64,000 nucleotides of DNA from Sugiyamaella lignohabitans (lineage: Eukaryota > Ascomycota > Dipodascomycetes > Dipodascales > Trichomonascaceae): contig NC_031671.1 of the NCBI RefSeq assembly GCF_001640025.1, positions 2,709,602-2,773,601 on the forward strand, written 5' to 3'. Both the position numbers and the translations under genes were made by a program. Numbering within the stretch: position 1 is the first letter of the stretch; every line of letters begins with the position of its first letter. The notes beneath the pieces were generated by a model that saw only the letters and a program-made list of their open reading frames with translations, was not told the origin of the DNA and did not search any database. Shown here piece after piece: positions 52,192 to 62,514 of this stretch.

Positions 52192-52423
52192 TTATACTAC
52201 TCGTAAATTGTGCACGCGCGAAGATTATTTAACGAGGATGCAATAGCTGAGGATTCTATTATTTAAAAATTGAGACACAAAAATTGACGTAAAATACATT
52301 TCATGGCACATTTGAATTGACTAGAAAACAAATTTGAAAAGCATCTAAATACTTTGTTCATATACTATAATCAGACCTCTATGACAAGTGATCATGTCAA
52401 TTGCATACTCTGTGGGAATCAAC

Positions 52424-53857
52424 TCAGATTCCCAGGATGGGGAATATTAAACCACATACGCACACGGATATAACAGCAATGCCACAATAAACAACGAGTT
52501 TCGTTACAACTTCAACATCGTATCTAACACGCGGAACCACAACAGTAGATAAAAGATCAGGCTGTTGTGAGTTTTCTCGAACACTGTTTGAGGGAAGAGC
52601 AGAAGACACTCCCTGTGGCCGATGTTGAAGATTCTGTTGGGCCATGGACTCGTATAAGTCAGCAGTAGATTGAGGTCCCACTGAATCGGATCGGGCGCGA
52701 CCGGCGCGCGAAAAAATCGAAGTGATTTCATGTGTCTCAAAGAGCGTTGTATCAGGAATAGATGAAGGAATGTCAGAGTACTCTGAAGCAGAAATAAAAT
52801 ACTTTCTGGGCATTGCAAGGCCAATCTTTTCAATAAATCGGAATGCAGGAGGTAGAACTTCGTGTAGAATACGTTTCATATTGTGACGCCATGTGACAAC
52901 AAGACCGACACCAATAACGAATCTTAATGCAGTACCAACAATACCCGACATCTGAGGGTCATAATAGATACATCCATTGCTACCTGGAATGACTCTGGTA
53001 AGAATCCATTGACCAACTATCTCTCCCATAAGAACACCCAGAAAAGCTACACCGTCATCAAAACACGGGCAGTCATCAACAGGCTCTGGGTGGACTCTCA
53101 CGAGGAAGAGAGTCAAGGGAACAATTAACAATGGGTAGTAGGAAGATGAAGTACGTAATGCAGTCATGAATCCAGAAAACAGCGTCAAAGCCCAGAGACC
53201 AGCTCCAATCAATGCTCCTATAACGACATCAGCAAAACCGTGCATACCACAATATATGCGACCTGCTACAATGCTAAATACAAAAATAGCATTAAGCAGT
53301 TGATAAACTGGTCCCTGAAGTTTGGTAGATAGAAGCAAAAACACGCCTACAGCATTTGCTGTATGAGTACTGGGAAATCCATATTCGAGAGCTGCACTTC
53401 CCGACATGGTAATTCTATGCAAAGGTGGAGATAGTGGTCTAGGAAGACATAACAGATCCTTCAAGAATCCTGTCAAATACACGCCCATGGCAAGAATAAA
53501 TGTCAAATCACGAGCAGTGGAGGTCCCTCCGTACCAGTAACTGACTGGCAGCATAATAACGTAAAAGGTATGTGTTCCTAGGTTCGCAGACAGTGCGAAA
53601 TATATATCAATGAGTGGATGACGGAGTGTACTTTGAAGACGTGCCAAATGAGGTGTTTCCCATCGGATTATTGGTAACATGGCATTCCGTAGTTTGAATC
53701 TCCATAAAGGAAGTCGTGTTGCGTAGTGGTCTTCTGATTTATTACCAGCGTCTTTTTCGGCACATGGTTCCTTCTCAGCAGCCTTCAATAGGGCTATAAA
53801 TGAATTTGACCTTGACAAATCAGATTTGACATCTACTTTAGTCTGTTCCGAAGACAT
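52424..53857 (-). CDS. LCB3: LCB3/YSR3-like long-chain-base-1-phosphate phosphatase
   Basis: ER phosphatase that removes phosphate from sphingoid base 1-phosphates, feeding ceramide synthesis. The 477-residue protein has the three PAP2 lipid-phosphatase motifs: K133-x6-RP (KDLLCLPRP), PSTH (162-165), and GR-x5-H-x3-D (GRIYCGMHGFAD, 200-210). The LCB3/SPP1 family spelling (KDLLCLPRP...GSAALEYGFPSTHT) is retained. About eight hydrophobic segments, the last at the extreme C-terminus (IAVISVCVCGLIFPI). The region 370-440 is a hydrophilic Ser/Gln insert. Longer than S. cerevisiae Lcb3 (409 aa) mainly because of that insert. ATG at 53857; intronless. Convergent with HAT2. Confidence 0.9.
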   Translation of the reverse strand: MSSEQTKVDVKSDLSRSNSFIALLKAAEKEPCAEKDAGNKSEDHYATRLPLWRFKLRNAMLPIIRWETPHLARLQSTLRHPLIDIYFALSANLGTHTFYVIMLPVSYWYGGTSTARDLTFILAMGVYLTGFLKDLLCLPRPLSPPLHRITMSGSAALEYGFPSTHTANAVGVFLLLSTKLQGPVYQLLNAIFVFSIVAGRIYCGMHGFADVVIGALIGAGLWALTLFSGFMTALRTSSSYYPLLIVPLTLFLVRVHPEPVDDCPCFDDGVAFLGVLMGEIVGQWILTRVIPGSNGCIYYDPQMSGIVGTALRFVIGVGLVVTWRHNMKRILHEVLPPAFRFIEKIGLAMPRKYFISASEYSDIPSSIPDTTLFETHEITSIFSRAGRARSDSVGPQSTADLYESMAQQNLQHRPQGVSSALPSNSVRENSQQPDLLSTVVVPRVRYDVEVVTKLVVYCGIAVISVCVCGLIFPILGI

Positions 53858-55322
53858 CGTGAATTATGTATATATGGTGACAGAACTTATAGTTTGACAT
53901 CAAATTAGGAAAAAAAAATGTGGTTTGTTTTTGACTCCGACTTCATATAATACTGTTGTTGCCAAACAAAAATATATACAAATGTATCTATTCAAGAATT
54001 ACCAAGGTTCGGTACCATTTAATATGATCTAATGCAATGATTCCGGGATTTTGATCGAGAATTAAATATTATCGCATTAACGACCAATCTCCACGATTCA
54101 ACGGTTTCTATGATATTAGTCTGTTTATATTAAACCCGTGTACTAAATGAAACTTTTTGTTTGCAGCATGCTGTTTTTAGCGCCGCACAGTTCGCGTAGA
54201 GACCAATTAACAGAATAGGAACCTAGGCATGTCGCTCGGCTATCTATCTAGAGATTGAGAACGAACAATCAGATCTAATTTTTTTTCCTCTCAAATATAA
54301 GAAAACGTCGTTGTAAAGTGTTTGCTGAAATAATTAACTGATTTTCGTGGGTATTATCGATAGACCATATAACTCGTTCGGACATAATTAGTTGTATGCA
54401 GACCTATTGTAGTTTATTCATCTTGATAACTTCATTGATCTCCAAAGGAGTATAATACCTATAAAGTATATTCTCTACAGCTGGATGTCGGTAACTGTAT
54501 CTGCTATGGTCAGTGTTCCTGGTACGTACGTCACGGAATGGTCTCTTCAGCTGCATTGAGTAGGTCGTCACTGCCCTGAAACATGATCTACCTGCGGTAG
54601 GAATGATTACTGTTAACGCAGGAGCCAATTCTCAATTGAGCCATCTTAACGAAGAGCATAGTTCTTGTATTTTTCTTTTCACTCAATAGCGTTAAAATAT
54701 TATCACCACAGGCGAGAATTCCAATAACATCATCGAAAGCTATTTGATCAGATTTGAAGGTTTGTTCACCAATTATTTGGATCACAGTAACTAGCGCTTC
54801 AGCATACGCCTCAGTAATCGTGCATTTTAAATACCCTTCACGTGATTCTGCATCTCAGAGTAGCATGCTAGATTGAAGCAGTATCTAAACATTGGCGACA
54901 ATCCTAGTAATCAGTGTCGAACTAATAATATCTTTATCCAAATTTTCTTAAATCCGATCTCGTCATAGCTAAGTGAAGCGGCTTTCAAAATATTAGCAAA
55001 TAAAGTCATTCGACTATTTATACCTCATCATCATATTACATTGGTATCTTTATCATCTTGAATCTGATTGTGCCGTGTATTAGAGTTTATCTCTTTTCTA
55101 GGTGTTTCTATTGCCGTCATTTTGAATTGATTTTTTCGATTTGGGCAAACTGAAAAGAACTTTTTTGTCGAGTGTTTCTAGAAGGAGCTGTTGAAAGCAT
55201 TGAGTCCAATTACGCAGTGGCTGGCATCGTAGAGATAGTACGATTATTAGTACTAGTCTTATCTGTTTCAAACGTCTCAGGTTGCTGTATTGTTGAACCG
55301 GTAATAAAAACTAAACAGCACA
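53858..55322. other. Intergenic, 1.46 kb; a possible coding relic at 54404-54830
   Basis: On the minus strand a frame from about 54845 to 54588 (no good ATG at its start) encodes a helical-looking stretch with FKSDQIAFDDVIGILACGDN, followed in another frame by 54628-54404 (NILYRYYTPLEINEVIK). They might be exons or a decayed gene; no family recognised. The rest includes the RHO4 promoter. Confidence 0.4.
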
Positions 55323-56252
55323 ATGTCATTTCCTAAGCCAAGGGGGCCAAGGCCTTCTACACCTAGCTCTCCACAAAAACGCTTTTCGTTATCAGGAAAA
55401 CCTTCGTCACTTTCATACAGTGATCCAATTTTTGTACAAGACTCGTCTGGAAATATCTCATCTAGCAGGGCTTCGACATCGAGCCCTGAAGTAGACGTAT
55501 CTTCTGCATCTACACCGGACTACCATGTGAAAATTGTCTGTGTTGGTGATGGAGGCTGTGGAAAAACCTGCATGTTACAAACATATGCTATGGGAGAATT
55601 CCCTCTAACATACGTTCCAACGGTGTTTGAAAACTATTTTACCAAAATCAAGACACCGGGTGGAAAAAACGTTGAATTAGCGTTGTGGGATACTGCCGGT
55701 CAAGAAGAATATGACAGGCTTAGAGCTTTGAGTTATCCAGAAGTAGATATTGTGCTCATATGTTTTTCTGTCGACTCTCCTGCTTCACTGGATAATGTGT
55801 ATGATAAGTGGATCCCAGAAGTCAGTCATTACTGTCAAGGGGTGCCGTTCATTCTTGTTGGATTGAAAACCGATCTACGACAGGACCTCACTACCATTCA
55901 GCATTTACAATCTAGAGGGTTAAGGCCCATCACACCTGATGAAGGCAAAGCCGTAGCTAAACGTTACGGAGCATATAAGTATATGGAATGTTCATCAAAA
56001 ACAATGACAGGCGTCAAGGATATTTTCAACACCTCCATAGGTGTGGTTGTCAAAGAAAAGGTTTACCTACCACGAAAACTAGTGGAATCAAGTATTCCCA
56101 GTAGCAGCATTGGTAGTGATAGCGGAAGCCACAGAAATACCAGCAATACGCCTAAACCAGTCACCAAATCTGCTAGGGTACCAGTAAGCTCCAATTCCAA
56201 AGATAACCCTAAAACGATAGAAAAGAAAAAGAAAAAATGTATCATTCTCTAA
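55323..56252 (+). CDS. RHO4: RHO4-like Rho GTPase
   Basis: Small GTPase for septum/actin and polarised growth at the plasma membrane. The 309-residue protein has a Ser/Pro-rich N-terminal extension of about 65 residues, typical of Rho4, then the G domain: P-loop GDGGCGKT (about 74-81), switch I YVPTVFENY, switch II DTAGQEEYDRL, a GLKTDL motif in place of TKxD, and ECSSKT as G5. A Ser/Thr-rich hypervariable stretch leads to the polybasic KKKKK and the CaaX box CIIL, whose terminal Leu predicts geranylgeranylation. S. cerevisiae Rho4 (291 aa) ends CIIM. LALWDTAGQEEY and the extended N-terminus support Rho4 over Rho3. Confidence 0.88.
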   Translation: MSFPKPRGPRPSTPSSPQKRFSLSGKPSSLSYSDPIFVQDSSGNISSSRASTSSPEVDVSSASTPDYHVKIVCVGDGGCGKTCMLQTYAMGEFPLTYVPTVFENYFTKIKTPGGKNVELALWDTAGQEEYDRLRALSYPEVDIVLICFSVDSPASLDNVYDKWIPEVSHYCQGVPFILVGLKTDLRQDLTTIQHLQSRGLRPITPDEGKAVAKRYGAYKYMECSSKTMTGVKDIFNTSIGVVVKEKVYLPRKLVESSIPSSSIGSDSGSHRNTSNTPKPVTKSARVPVSSNSKDNPKTIEKKKKKCIIL

Positions 56253-56428
56253 TAGCATTTATAGTATTGCATAGAATCTTAGCATCTTTAGTATTAATTT
56301 ATTGAACCGGTTTGTATAAGACCCTATTTCAATTTAAGTGATTGAAAAGATAAGATATGGGCTAGGGTGTGGTTGTCGCTAGATAAGACGCGTTCGTACC
56401 TTCGAAACACTCGTCTTTGCAAAGAACA

Positions 56429-56757
56429 ATGTCGTCCTCGACTTATTTCGAGGAGCAACGAGATGCTCTTTTGGGAGAGATATCTATGGTAGGTCAAAGA
56501 AATATTGCAATATTTATGACGATAAAGCACTGCTAACTGACTCCCAGAATATGGAATCTGTCCTCACAAACCTGGCCACCCTCAACCAATCGCTAGAAGG
56601 TGTTGTTGCAGTTGGCAAGGAGTTTGAGAGCGTGTCCAAACTGTGGAATAATTTCTATAGTGATTTGAATCAACCTCAAATGAGTCCTCAGCTTGTCGTT
56701 AAGGACCAAGAACGAGAAAGTGCTCAGGGGACACAAGAGCCATCCCACGAAAATTGA
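56429..56757 (+). CDS. DAD1: DAD1, DASH kinetochore complex subunit, two exons
   Basis: Outer-kinetochore protein of the DASH/Dam1 ring that couples chromosomes to microtubules. Exon 1 is 56429-56488 (MSSSTYFEEQRDALLGEISM); the 59-nt intron is 56489-56547 (GTAGGT...GCTAACTGACTCCCAG); exon 2 is 56548-56757; 89 residues (S. cerevisiae 94). The joined sequence follows the Dad1 pattern: YFEEQRDALLGEI, then NMESVLTNLATLNQSLEGV and VGKEFESVSKLW. Either exon alone would be dismissed as a short ORF. The donor GTAGGT is less usual, but the joint restores the Dad1 family alignment. Confidence 0.92.
56489..56547 (+). other. DAD1 intron (59 nt)
   Basis: GTAGGT donor, CTAAC branch, CCCAG acceptor; phase 0. 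Confidence 0.85.
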
Positions 56758-57230
56758 GAGCATCCCAGTTTCGATAATCAGCACTGACCAAGATGGGTTT
56801 ATTTATTTTATAGCATTTCTTACCAAGCATATTAAATCATCTTAAGGGTTATCACCAAGTCTAGAAGCTGAGACCCTGCTCAGCTTATGGTTTCAAGTGC
56901 CGTTATTTACCACGGCTGTTGCAGGATCACGACATGTGTGTGCACTTAGAACGTATCGTTTGACATTGTGACAAAGGTCTTATATGCGTACATAGATTGT
57001 AATTTGATGGTTCATCAACCAATGCTTGATTTCTTTCAATCAGCGATACTTTGGTTGTTTCATTTTATTAATGACTCTTTAGAAACAGCCAGTTAAAGAC
57101 TATGAGCTCGAATCAGTCATCGATATTATACATGCATATGCAAGATCTTTCACAATGCTACTGGAATATTTATTCCCCCTGAGCTGCATCTACAACTTAT
57201 TTTTCTGGCGTCGTAGATTCTGTAGATAAA

Positions 57231-57884
57231 ATGGATTCACAAAAGGTTGGGTTGGAACTTGGCGATGATAGCCAAATAGACCTAAAAATTGACTTGTTTG
57301 GGGATTATTATTTGACACCACTAAGTCTTAACGATACTCAGGATTTCTGTAATGACTTTAACAACACAGAAATCACTCAGTATTTGCGATCACCACGGAC
57401 TATCCCGTATACATTAGACGATGCTAGAGAACAAATAGAAAAAATGATTACTACAAAAGACGGGACTTTTCCATTCTGCTGGGGGATTAGAGATGTACAG
57501 CGTCCTCACAGTCTTATTGGCAATATTGTTATTCACATCTCCAGTATGGTTGGTGAAATGAAATACGTGCCTAACCCTGAGCTTCGTGAAGTTTTCGCCA
57601 GCTTTGGATTCTATTTGAATCCAAAATACCAATCCAAGGGAATTATGACTGCTTGTCTCAAGGCAGTCATCCAAAAAATCGGCGTCGAGAGATACGGCAT
57701 CAAGCATTATTACGGGGAGTGTTTTGCTGGTAATATAGGAAGCCGGAAAACTTTTGAAAAGTGTGGCTTCAAGTACATTAGAACAATCAAAGACGGAGTC
57801 GTCAAATACAATCCCCGCCAGGTAAAAGATTCGGAAGTATTCGAACTAGTTTTGACTGGGGAAAATTCCTTGCTTGTATTATGA
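57231..57884 (+). CDS. GNAT-family N-acetyltransferase (RimJ/RimL-like)
   Basis: Predicted acetyl-CoA-dependent acetyltransferase of 217 residues. The fold is seen as DYYLTPLSLNDTQDFCNDFN at the start, a middle strand with CWGIRDVQRPHSLIGNIVIH, the acetyl-CoA loop FGFYLNPKYQSKGIMTACL (motif A, with Q-S-K-G-I in place of Q/RxxGxG/A), and NIGSRKTFEKCGFKY, the N-x-S/A-S-x4-F-E-K-x-G-F signature. This layout matches small-substrate and ribosomal-protein acetyltransferases of the RimJ/RimL type. No signal peptide or membrane segment; cytosolic. The substrate is unknown. ATG at 57231, preceded by a purine-rich context. Confidence 0.8.
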   Translation: MDSQKVGLELGDDSQIDLKIDLFGDYYLTPLSLNDTQDFCNDFNNTEITQYLRSPRTIPYTLDDAREQIEKMITTKDGTFPFCWGIRDVQRPHSLIGNIVIHISSMVGEMKYVPNPELREVFASFGFYLNPKYQSKGIMTACLKAVIQKIGVERYGIKHYYGECFAGNIGSRKTFEKCGFKYIRTIKDGVVKYNPRQVKDSEVFELVLTGENSLLVL

Positions 57885-58834
57885 CCGTATATTAACGACA
57901 ACTATTCCTGTATTAATAACAATTTAACTATGGAGCCAAACTACTGTCCACATTAGAGGAGATAGGAGATAAGCATTCCATGTGGATTATAGAAGCTGTT
58001 TGAAAGAGATATCAGACCCGTTTGGCTCGAAGCCATTCCCGGGCTTGTTGATATCCGCTATCCGCAGTTCCTGCATATAATATACCCCGCATTTTGAACC
58101 GGTATGATAAACATAACCTCGGTCAAGCTGCAGTGTCAAAATGATTCTGTCTGGGATGCATCTGTGTCAGCATTTCCCTGGTAATATGAGATCTGTTCCT
58201 GAACTAGTAACAGTTGTAATGGGAAGGGGTATAATCTGAAAGAGCGCTAGTAGGTTAGAATGGAGGAACTTTTGACCGTACCACTGAATCTAAAGATGCA
58301 GCAGTGAACCGGTAAGCTATGTTTAATGGGAATTCATAGACGAAGTTTCAGATTTTGTATTATTAAATAATAAATGACACTCACTTGGAGGTCTAAAATA
58401 CGGATACTGCCTAATAAGGATGTCAATTGTTTGTTGTAGAAAGTAATATCTGGACTCTTGACTACTATATTCACACGGCTGATCCCGAGAGCCTCATCAG
58501 TTCTCCGCATATGACAGTCCCCGATCGCTGATCTTCATTCAACTATATAAGTGCTGCCATTTCAGCTTAGTTTTGAGTTTTTTAATAATCTAATCACTCA
58601 CTGAAAAATATTTATTTTGAAGTGAATTGCTATTTCCAATTGGTTCGTCTAAGATTTTTGTGTTAATAGTTTCAATTCGACTGTTAAACTTGATCAGGTT
58701 CATTTCAGTGATTTTCCTATCGGGCCGAATTAGAACCGAAAATTAAAGTTAGTTCAACTCAATAACTTGCGATCCTCAACTTCTTGTCTACCATAACATC
58801 AAATTTTCCAAAGTTTTGTCCTGTTGTATTAAAT
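57885..58834. other. Intergenic, HFD1 promoter region
   Basis: 950 bases without an ORF of note. AT-rich, with pyrimidine-rich tracts in the last 250 bases. An in-frame but ATG-less extension of HFD1 begins at 58784. Confidence 0.55.
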
Positions 58835-60406
58835 ATGGGTAGACCTAAAGCTGTTTTTACCTCTTTTGAGGATGTTCCTATGAACACATCTCAAGAACAA
58901 ATTCTTGAGAAGCACAAGCTTATCACAGACACATTTTTGTCCAACAAAACCATTCCTTTGGACTACAGACTGGAGCAGATTCGTAATATCTACTGGGCAA
59001 TTCTCGACAACGTTGAATTTTTGAAAGATGCTCTTTATAAGGATTTCTATCGTCCCCATGATGAGACTGAGATTCTTGAGCTCCATGGTGTTTTTGCTGA
59101 GCTGGATAGTATTATGAACCACTTACCCCAATGGGCTAAAGATGAGCCTATTTCTGGTGGACTCAAGTCAATGTCATCTCACCCAGTTGTAAAGAGACAA
59201 CCATATGGTACTGTGTTAATCATTTCGCCCTGGAACTACCCTTACTTCTTGGCCGTCAATCCTATTGCCACAGCCATTGCTGCTGGTAACACTGTGATTT
59301 GGAAGCCCACTGAAATCGCCCCTAATTCATCTCGTGCTTTGACCAAGGTCCTTCAGCATGCTATTGATCCAAGTATCTTCCAGGTTGTTAATGGTGCCAT
59401 AGATGAGTCTACTTCTCTTCTCAATTTACGTTTCGACAAAATCATGTTAACTGGAAGTACCACTGTCGGCAAAATCGTAGCCTCTGCTGCCGCAAAAAAT
59501 CTCACTCCTACCTTGTTGGAATTAGGTGGCAAGTCACCTGTTCTTGTTGATAGAGATCTCAAAGATTATAAGACTGTTGCTAAGCGTATTGCATGGGGAA
59601 AATTTGTTAATGCTGGCCAGACCTGTGTTGCCCCTGACTATATTCTTGTCGATGCCAAAGTTGAACATAAATTTATTGCTGCCCTTAAGGATGCTATTGC
59701 TGAGCTTTATCCCAATCTCAATAAGGATACTCCCGACTACTGTCATATTGTAAGTGACCGTATGTATAACAGACTGTCCTCTCTTGTCGATACTACTGAG
59801 GGAAATGTTGAGTTCCAACATGGAGTTCCTGATGAAAAGACTCGTTTCTTGCCACCTACGATTGTTTCAGGGGTTAAACCTACCGACTCTTTGATGAAGG
59901 ATGAGCTTTTTGGTCCTTTGTTGCCTATTATTGCCGTAAATGATATTTCTTCTGAAGGTGTTGATTTTATTGTAGAGAATCATGACCATCCATTGGCTCT
60001 TTATGTTTTCACTGCTGATCAAAAGAAAGCCGATAGTATCTTGGCTCGTACTCGTTCAGGTGGCGCTATTTGGAATGATACCATTATTCATGTAGGCGTT
60101 ACTGAGGCTCCTTTCGGTGGTATTGGTGAATCTGGTTCTGGTGCTTATCATGGCAAGTATGGGTTTGACGAGTTCAGCCATAAACGTACTATACTTAAGC
60201 AACCATTCTATGTCGAGTTCCTTCTCAAGTTAAGATACCCTCCATATACCAAGGGAAATGTCAAGAAACTCACAAAGCTTTCCTACTCCAAAAACCCTTG
60301 GTATAGTCGTGATGGTCCCGTTAGACGATCGCTCATCCGCCGTATTTTTACTAGCAAGATACTTTTCTTGCTTGCTGCTATTGCTGGTCTCTTCTTTATT
60401 TTTTAA
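58835..60406 (+). CDS. HFD1: HFD1-like fatty aldehyde dehydrogenase
   Basis: Membrane-anchored NAD(P)-dependent aldehyde dehydrogenase that oxidises long-chain aldehydes; in yeast Hfd1 serves sphingosine breakdown (hexadecenal) and coenzyme Q head-group synthesis. From the ATG at 58835 it has 523 residues (yeast 532). Hallmarks: ISPWNYPYFLAV, AAGNTVIWKPTE, GSTTVGK, the catalytic Glu229 in LELGGKSPV and Cys264 in NAGQTCVAPDYIL, and EAPFGGIGESGSG. The last 20 residues (ILFLLAAIAGLFFIF) form a C-terminal membrane anchor, as in Hfd1/ALDH3A2. Seventeen upstream in-frame codons begin with TTG and are not counted. Together with LCB3 the window holds two steps of sphingoid base metabolism, which is probably coincidence. 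Confidence 0.92.
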   Translation: MGRPKAVFTSFEDVPMNTSQEQILEKHKLITDTFLSNKTIPLDYRLEQIRNIYWAILDNVEFLKDALYKDFYRPHDETEILELHGVFAELDSIMNHLPQWAKDEPISGGLKSMSSHPVVKRQPYGTVLIISPWNYPYFLAVNPIATAIAAGNTVIWKPTEIAPNSSRALTKVLQHAIDPSIFQVVNGAIDESTSLLNLRFDKIMLTGSTTVGKIVASAAAKNLTPTLLELGGKSPVLVDRDLKDYKTVAKRIAWGKFVNAGQTCVAPDYILVDAKVEHKFIAALKDAIAELYPNLNKDTPDYCHIVSDRMYNRLSSLVDTTEGNVEFQHGVPDEKTRFLPPTIVSGVKPTDSLMKDELFGPLLPIIAVNDISSEGVDFIVENHDHPLALYVFTADQKKADSILARTRSGGAIWNDTIIHVGVTEAPFGGIGESGSGAYHGKYGFDEFSHKRTILKQPFYVEFLLKLRYPPYTKGNVKKLTKLSYSKNPWYSRDGPVRRSLIRRIFTSKILFLLAAIAGLFFIF

Positions 60407-60578
60407 ACTATGATATACTTAATTACATGACTTAATAACGAGATTTTAAACGAAAGTCTGGCACCTGCTCGTATAGGAAGGAGCTCGGAGAATACGAACG
60501 AAAAAGATCCAGTCACGTGATTTTAACATGAACATTTGAACTTCACATCCTCATGTCCTAAGACTATGTCCACACAAA

Positions 60579-62282
60579 ATGTCTCTAGCGGAGGAGCTGT
60601 TGGCTGATCTAGGAAGCGACGATGATGATTTCGAATCCCAGATTGAGGCATACAATAATGGCGAAGATGAAGATATGGTGGATGCTGTTGAAACCAATGG
60701 CTCGTTTTCACAGGAACCAACACATACAAATCCCGAAGAGTACGCCAATGCCAAAGAAGTAGCGGCCCGGATGGACCTGAAAGGTAAAGATGTAAAACAA
60801 TTATCGAATTTAATGACAAAATTGGAACCAATTCTCGCTAGAATAGATGCGTCTCCTATGCCCGATAAGGAGTCATCAAACTCGTCATTTTCAACAATAG
60901 AGGCCAACCCTATATATCAATTGCTAGTAGAAGCGAATGAATATTCGGTAGAGATTGACAACGAAATAGCTGTTGTTCACGAATTCATTAAAGAAAATTA
61001 CTCAAAAAGGTTTGATGAGTTGGGGTCCTTGGTACCTAATGCTATCGACTATGCCAAGACTGTGAAAGCCATTGGAAACGATTTAGCCAAATTAGACAAC
61101 GAACTAAAAAGTAAATTGGGAGAATTTCTCACGGGTGCAACACTAATGATTATTACAATGTCTGCTTTTGAGAACCATGGAAAGCCACTCTCGGAGTATG
61201 AGTTAGACCAGGTAAATCAAGCCTGTGATTTACTTCTCAAGCTTGATGACGCGAAAAATAAAATTACAAATTTTGTTTCTGAACGCTTATCAATATTTGC
61301 TCCTAATCTCACTCAGATTATTTCTTCACATACTGCAGCCCAGCTCATGGGATTTGCAGGAGGGTTGAGTGGGTTGGCAAAGACACCGTCGGCGAATATT
61401 CCAAGTTTGGGTTCTAAGCGTCGCGTGGCAATGGGATTTGGCCACATTGGCATAAGGCAACAGGGTTTCTTGTATCATAGTGATCTTATTCAATCGGCTC
61501 CTGCCGAGATTAGAAAACAGGCTATGAGAATTGTGTCTGGCAGATTAGTCCTTGCGGCTAGAGTGGATTTAGTTCATTCATCTATAGATGGATCTCAAGG
61601 GAAAAAGTGGAGAGAGGAAATCAATGAAAGGCTAGAAAAGCTTGTAGAACCTCCAGAAAATAAAGGTACAAAGGCTCTTCGCCTTCCTGAAGACAAACCC
61701 TCGAAGAAACGTGGAGGGCGAAGGATCCGCAAATATAAAGAACAGTTTAAGCAAACGGAGCTTCAAAAAGCACAAAATAGGATGGCTTTCGGAAAAGAAG
61801 AAGAGGAAGTCGGGGCTTATGATGAATCTATTGGTCTAGGAATGGCTGGTACAAGTGGTTCAAGTGGACAAGTGAGGTCACTTGCCGTTGACAGCAAGAC
61901 TCGAGCAAAGATTTCGAAGGGTATGCAATCTCGCTTGAACAACGTTACTCAAGGTAAGCCTCAGGGCGGAATGTCGTCATCTCTTCATAGACTAAAATCG
62001 GTTTCACAGCAAAGTGGATTGGCTTCCTCGCTTTCATTTACACCTGTTCAAGGAATAGAGCTAGTAGACCCAGGTAAGCTGGTCAAGCCAAATAGTGTAG
62101 GAGGCGATAGTGATCGGTGGTTCAAAAGTGGGACATTCACACAAATCAAACCAAGTTCTGGCTTACATCTGGGACCTGGCACAAATCCAAGCGACAGCAC
62201 TCTGCCTATGGCCCCTCCAAGCAAGCGAAAACGAACAAACGATCTTCCTTCAGTTGAAACCAAAAAGCCTAAGCCTAATTAA
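60579..62282 (+). CDS. PRP31: PRP31, U4/U6.U5 snRNP splicing factor
   Basis: Spliceosome protein that bridges U4/U6 and U5 in the tri-snRNP. The 567-residue product starts MSLAEELLADLGSDDDD, very close to human PRPF31. It has the acidic N-terminus, the NOSIC/Nop coiled region (LAKLDNELKSKLGEFL), and the Nop RNP-binding domain (ILARID... through LIQSAPAEIRKQAMRIVSGRLVLAARVDL). The PRPF31-specific C-terminal block includes KKRGGRRIRKYKEQF, FGKEEEEVG and VDSKTRAKISKGMQ. Better conserved relative to human than S. cerevisiae Prp31, consistent with an intron-richer yeast. A CTG codon encodes the conserved Leu of EELLADL, so CTG is Leu here. Two tiny upstream ATGs (60553, 60566) precede the start at 60579. 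Confidence 0.94.
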   Translation: MSLAEELLADLGSDDDDFESQIEAYNNGEDEDMVDAVETNGSFSQEPTHTNPEEYANAKEVAARMDLKGKDVKQLSNLMTKLEPILARIDASPMPDKESSNSSFSTIEANPIYQLLVEANEYSVEIDNEIAVVHEFIKENYSKRFDELGSLVPNAIDYAKTVKAIGNDLAKLDNELKSKLGEFLTGATLMIITMSAFENHGKPLSEYELDQVNQACDLLLKLDDAKNKITNFVSERLSIFAPNLTQIISSHTAAQLMGFAGGLSGLAKTPSANIPSLGSKRRVAMGFGHIGIRQQGFLYHSDLIQSAPAEIRKQAMRIVSGRLVLAARVDLVHSSIDGSQGKKWREEINERLEKLVEPPENKGTKALRLPEDKPSKKRGGRRIRKYKEQFKQTELQKAQNRMAFGKEEEEVGAYDESIGLGMAGTSGSSGQVRSLAVDSKTRAKISKGMQSRLNNVTQGKPQGGMSSSLHRLKSVSQQSGLASSLSFTPVQGIELVDPGKLVKPNSVGGDSDRWFKSGTFTQIKPSSGLHLGPGTNPSDSTLPMAPPSKRKRTNDLPSVETKKPKPN

Positions 62283-62514
62283 TTAACGAGATTACGATTA
62301 CTTGAAACATTAGCTAAATAATTTTTTTTACGCTGTGAATTATACTCCTTTAAATATAGACTCTCCATTTCGGTTATTTGGTATGTTCTTACTTGTTTGG
62401 TCTCAATAATGCCTTTTAAGCAATCAGTGCAAGTCTAGTGAGTTCTAAATTTGATTCCAAGGCCCATATCTATTTCCTTAGATATCTTGGATTCTAAGGT
62501 TGCATAAAACTGTC
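62283..62514. other. PRP31 3' flank up to the rDNA junction
   Basis: A 232-bp AT-rich spacer with no recognised feature; its right end is where similarity to 18S rRNA stops. Confidence 0.6.

Noticed and set aside
54565..54605. ACCTGCGG...AGGA...GATTA resembling the 3' end of 18S rRNA
   Set aside because: Only about 8 contiguous bases agree and the upstream GTAGGTGA is not preserved; likely chance.
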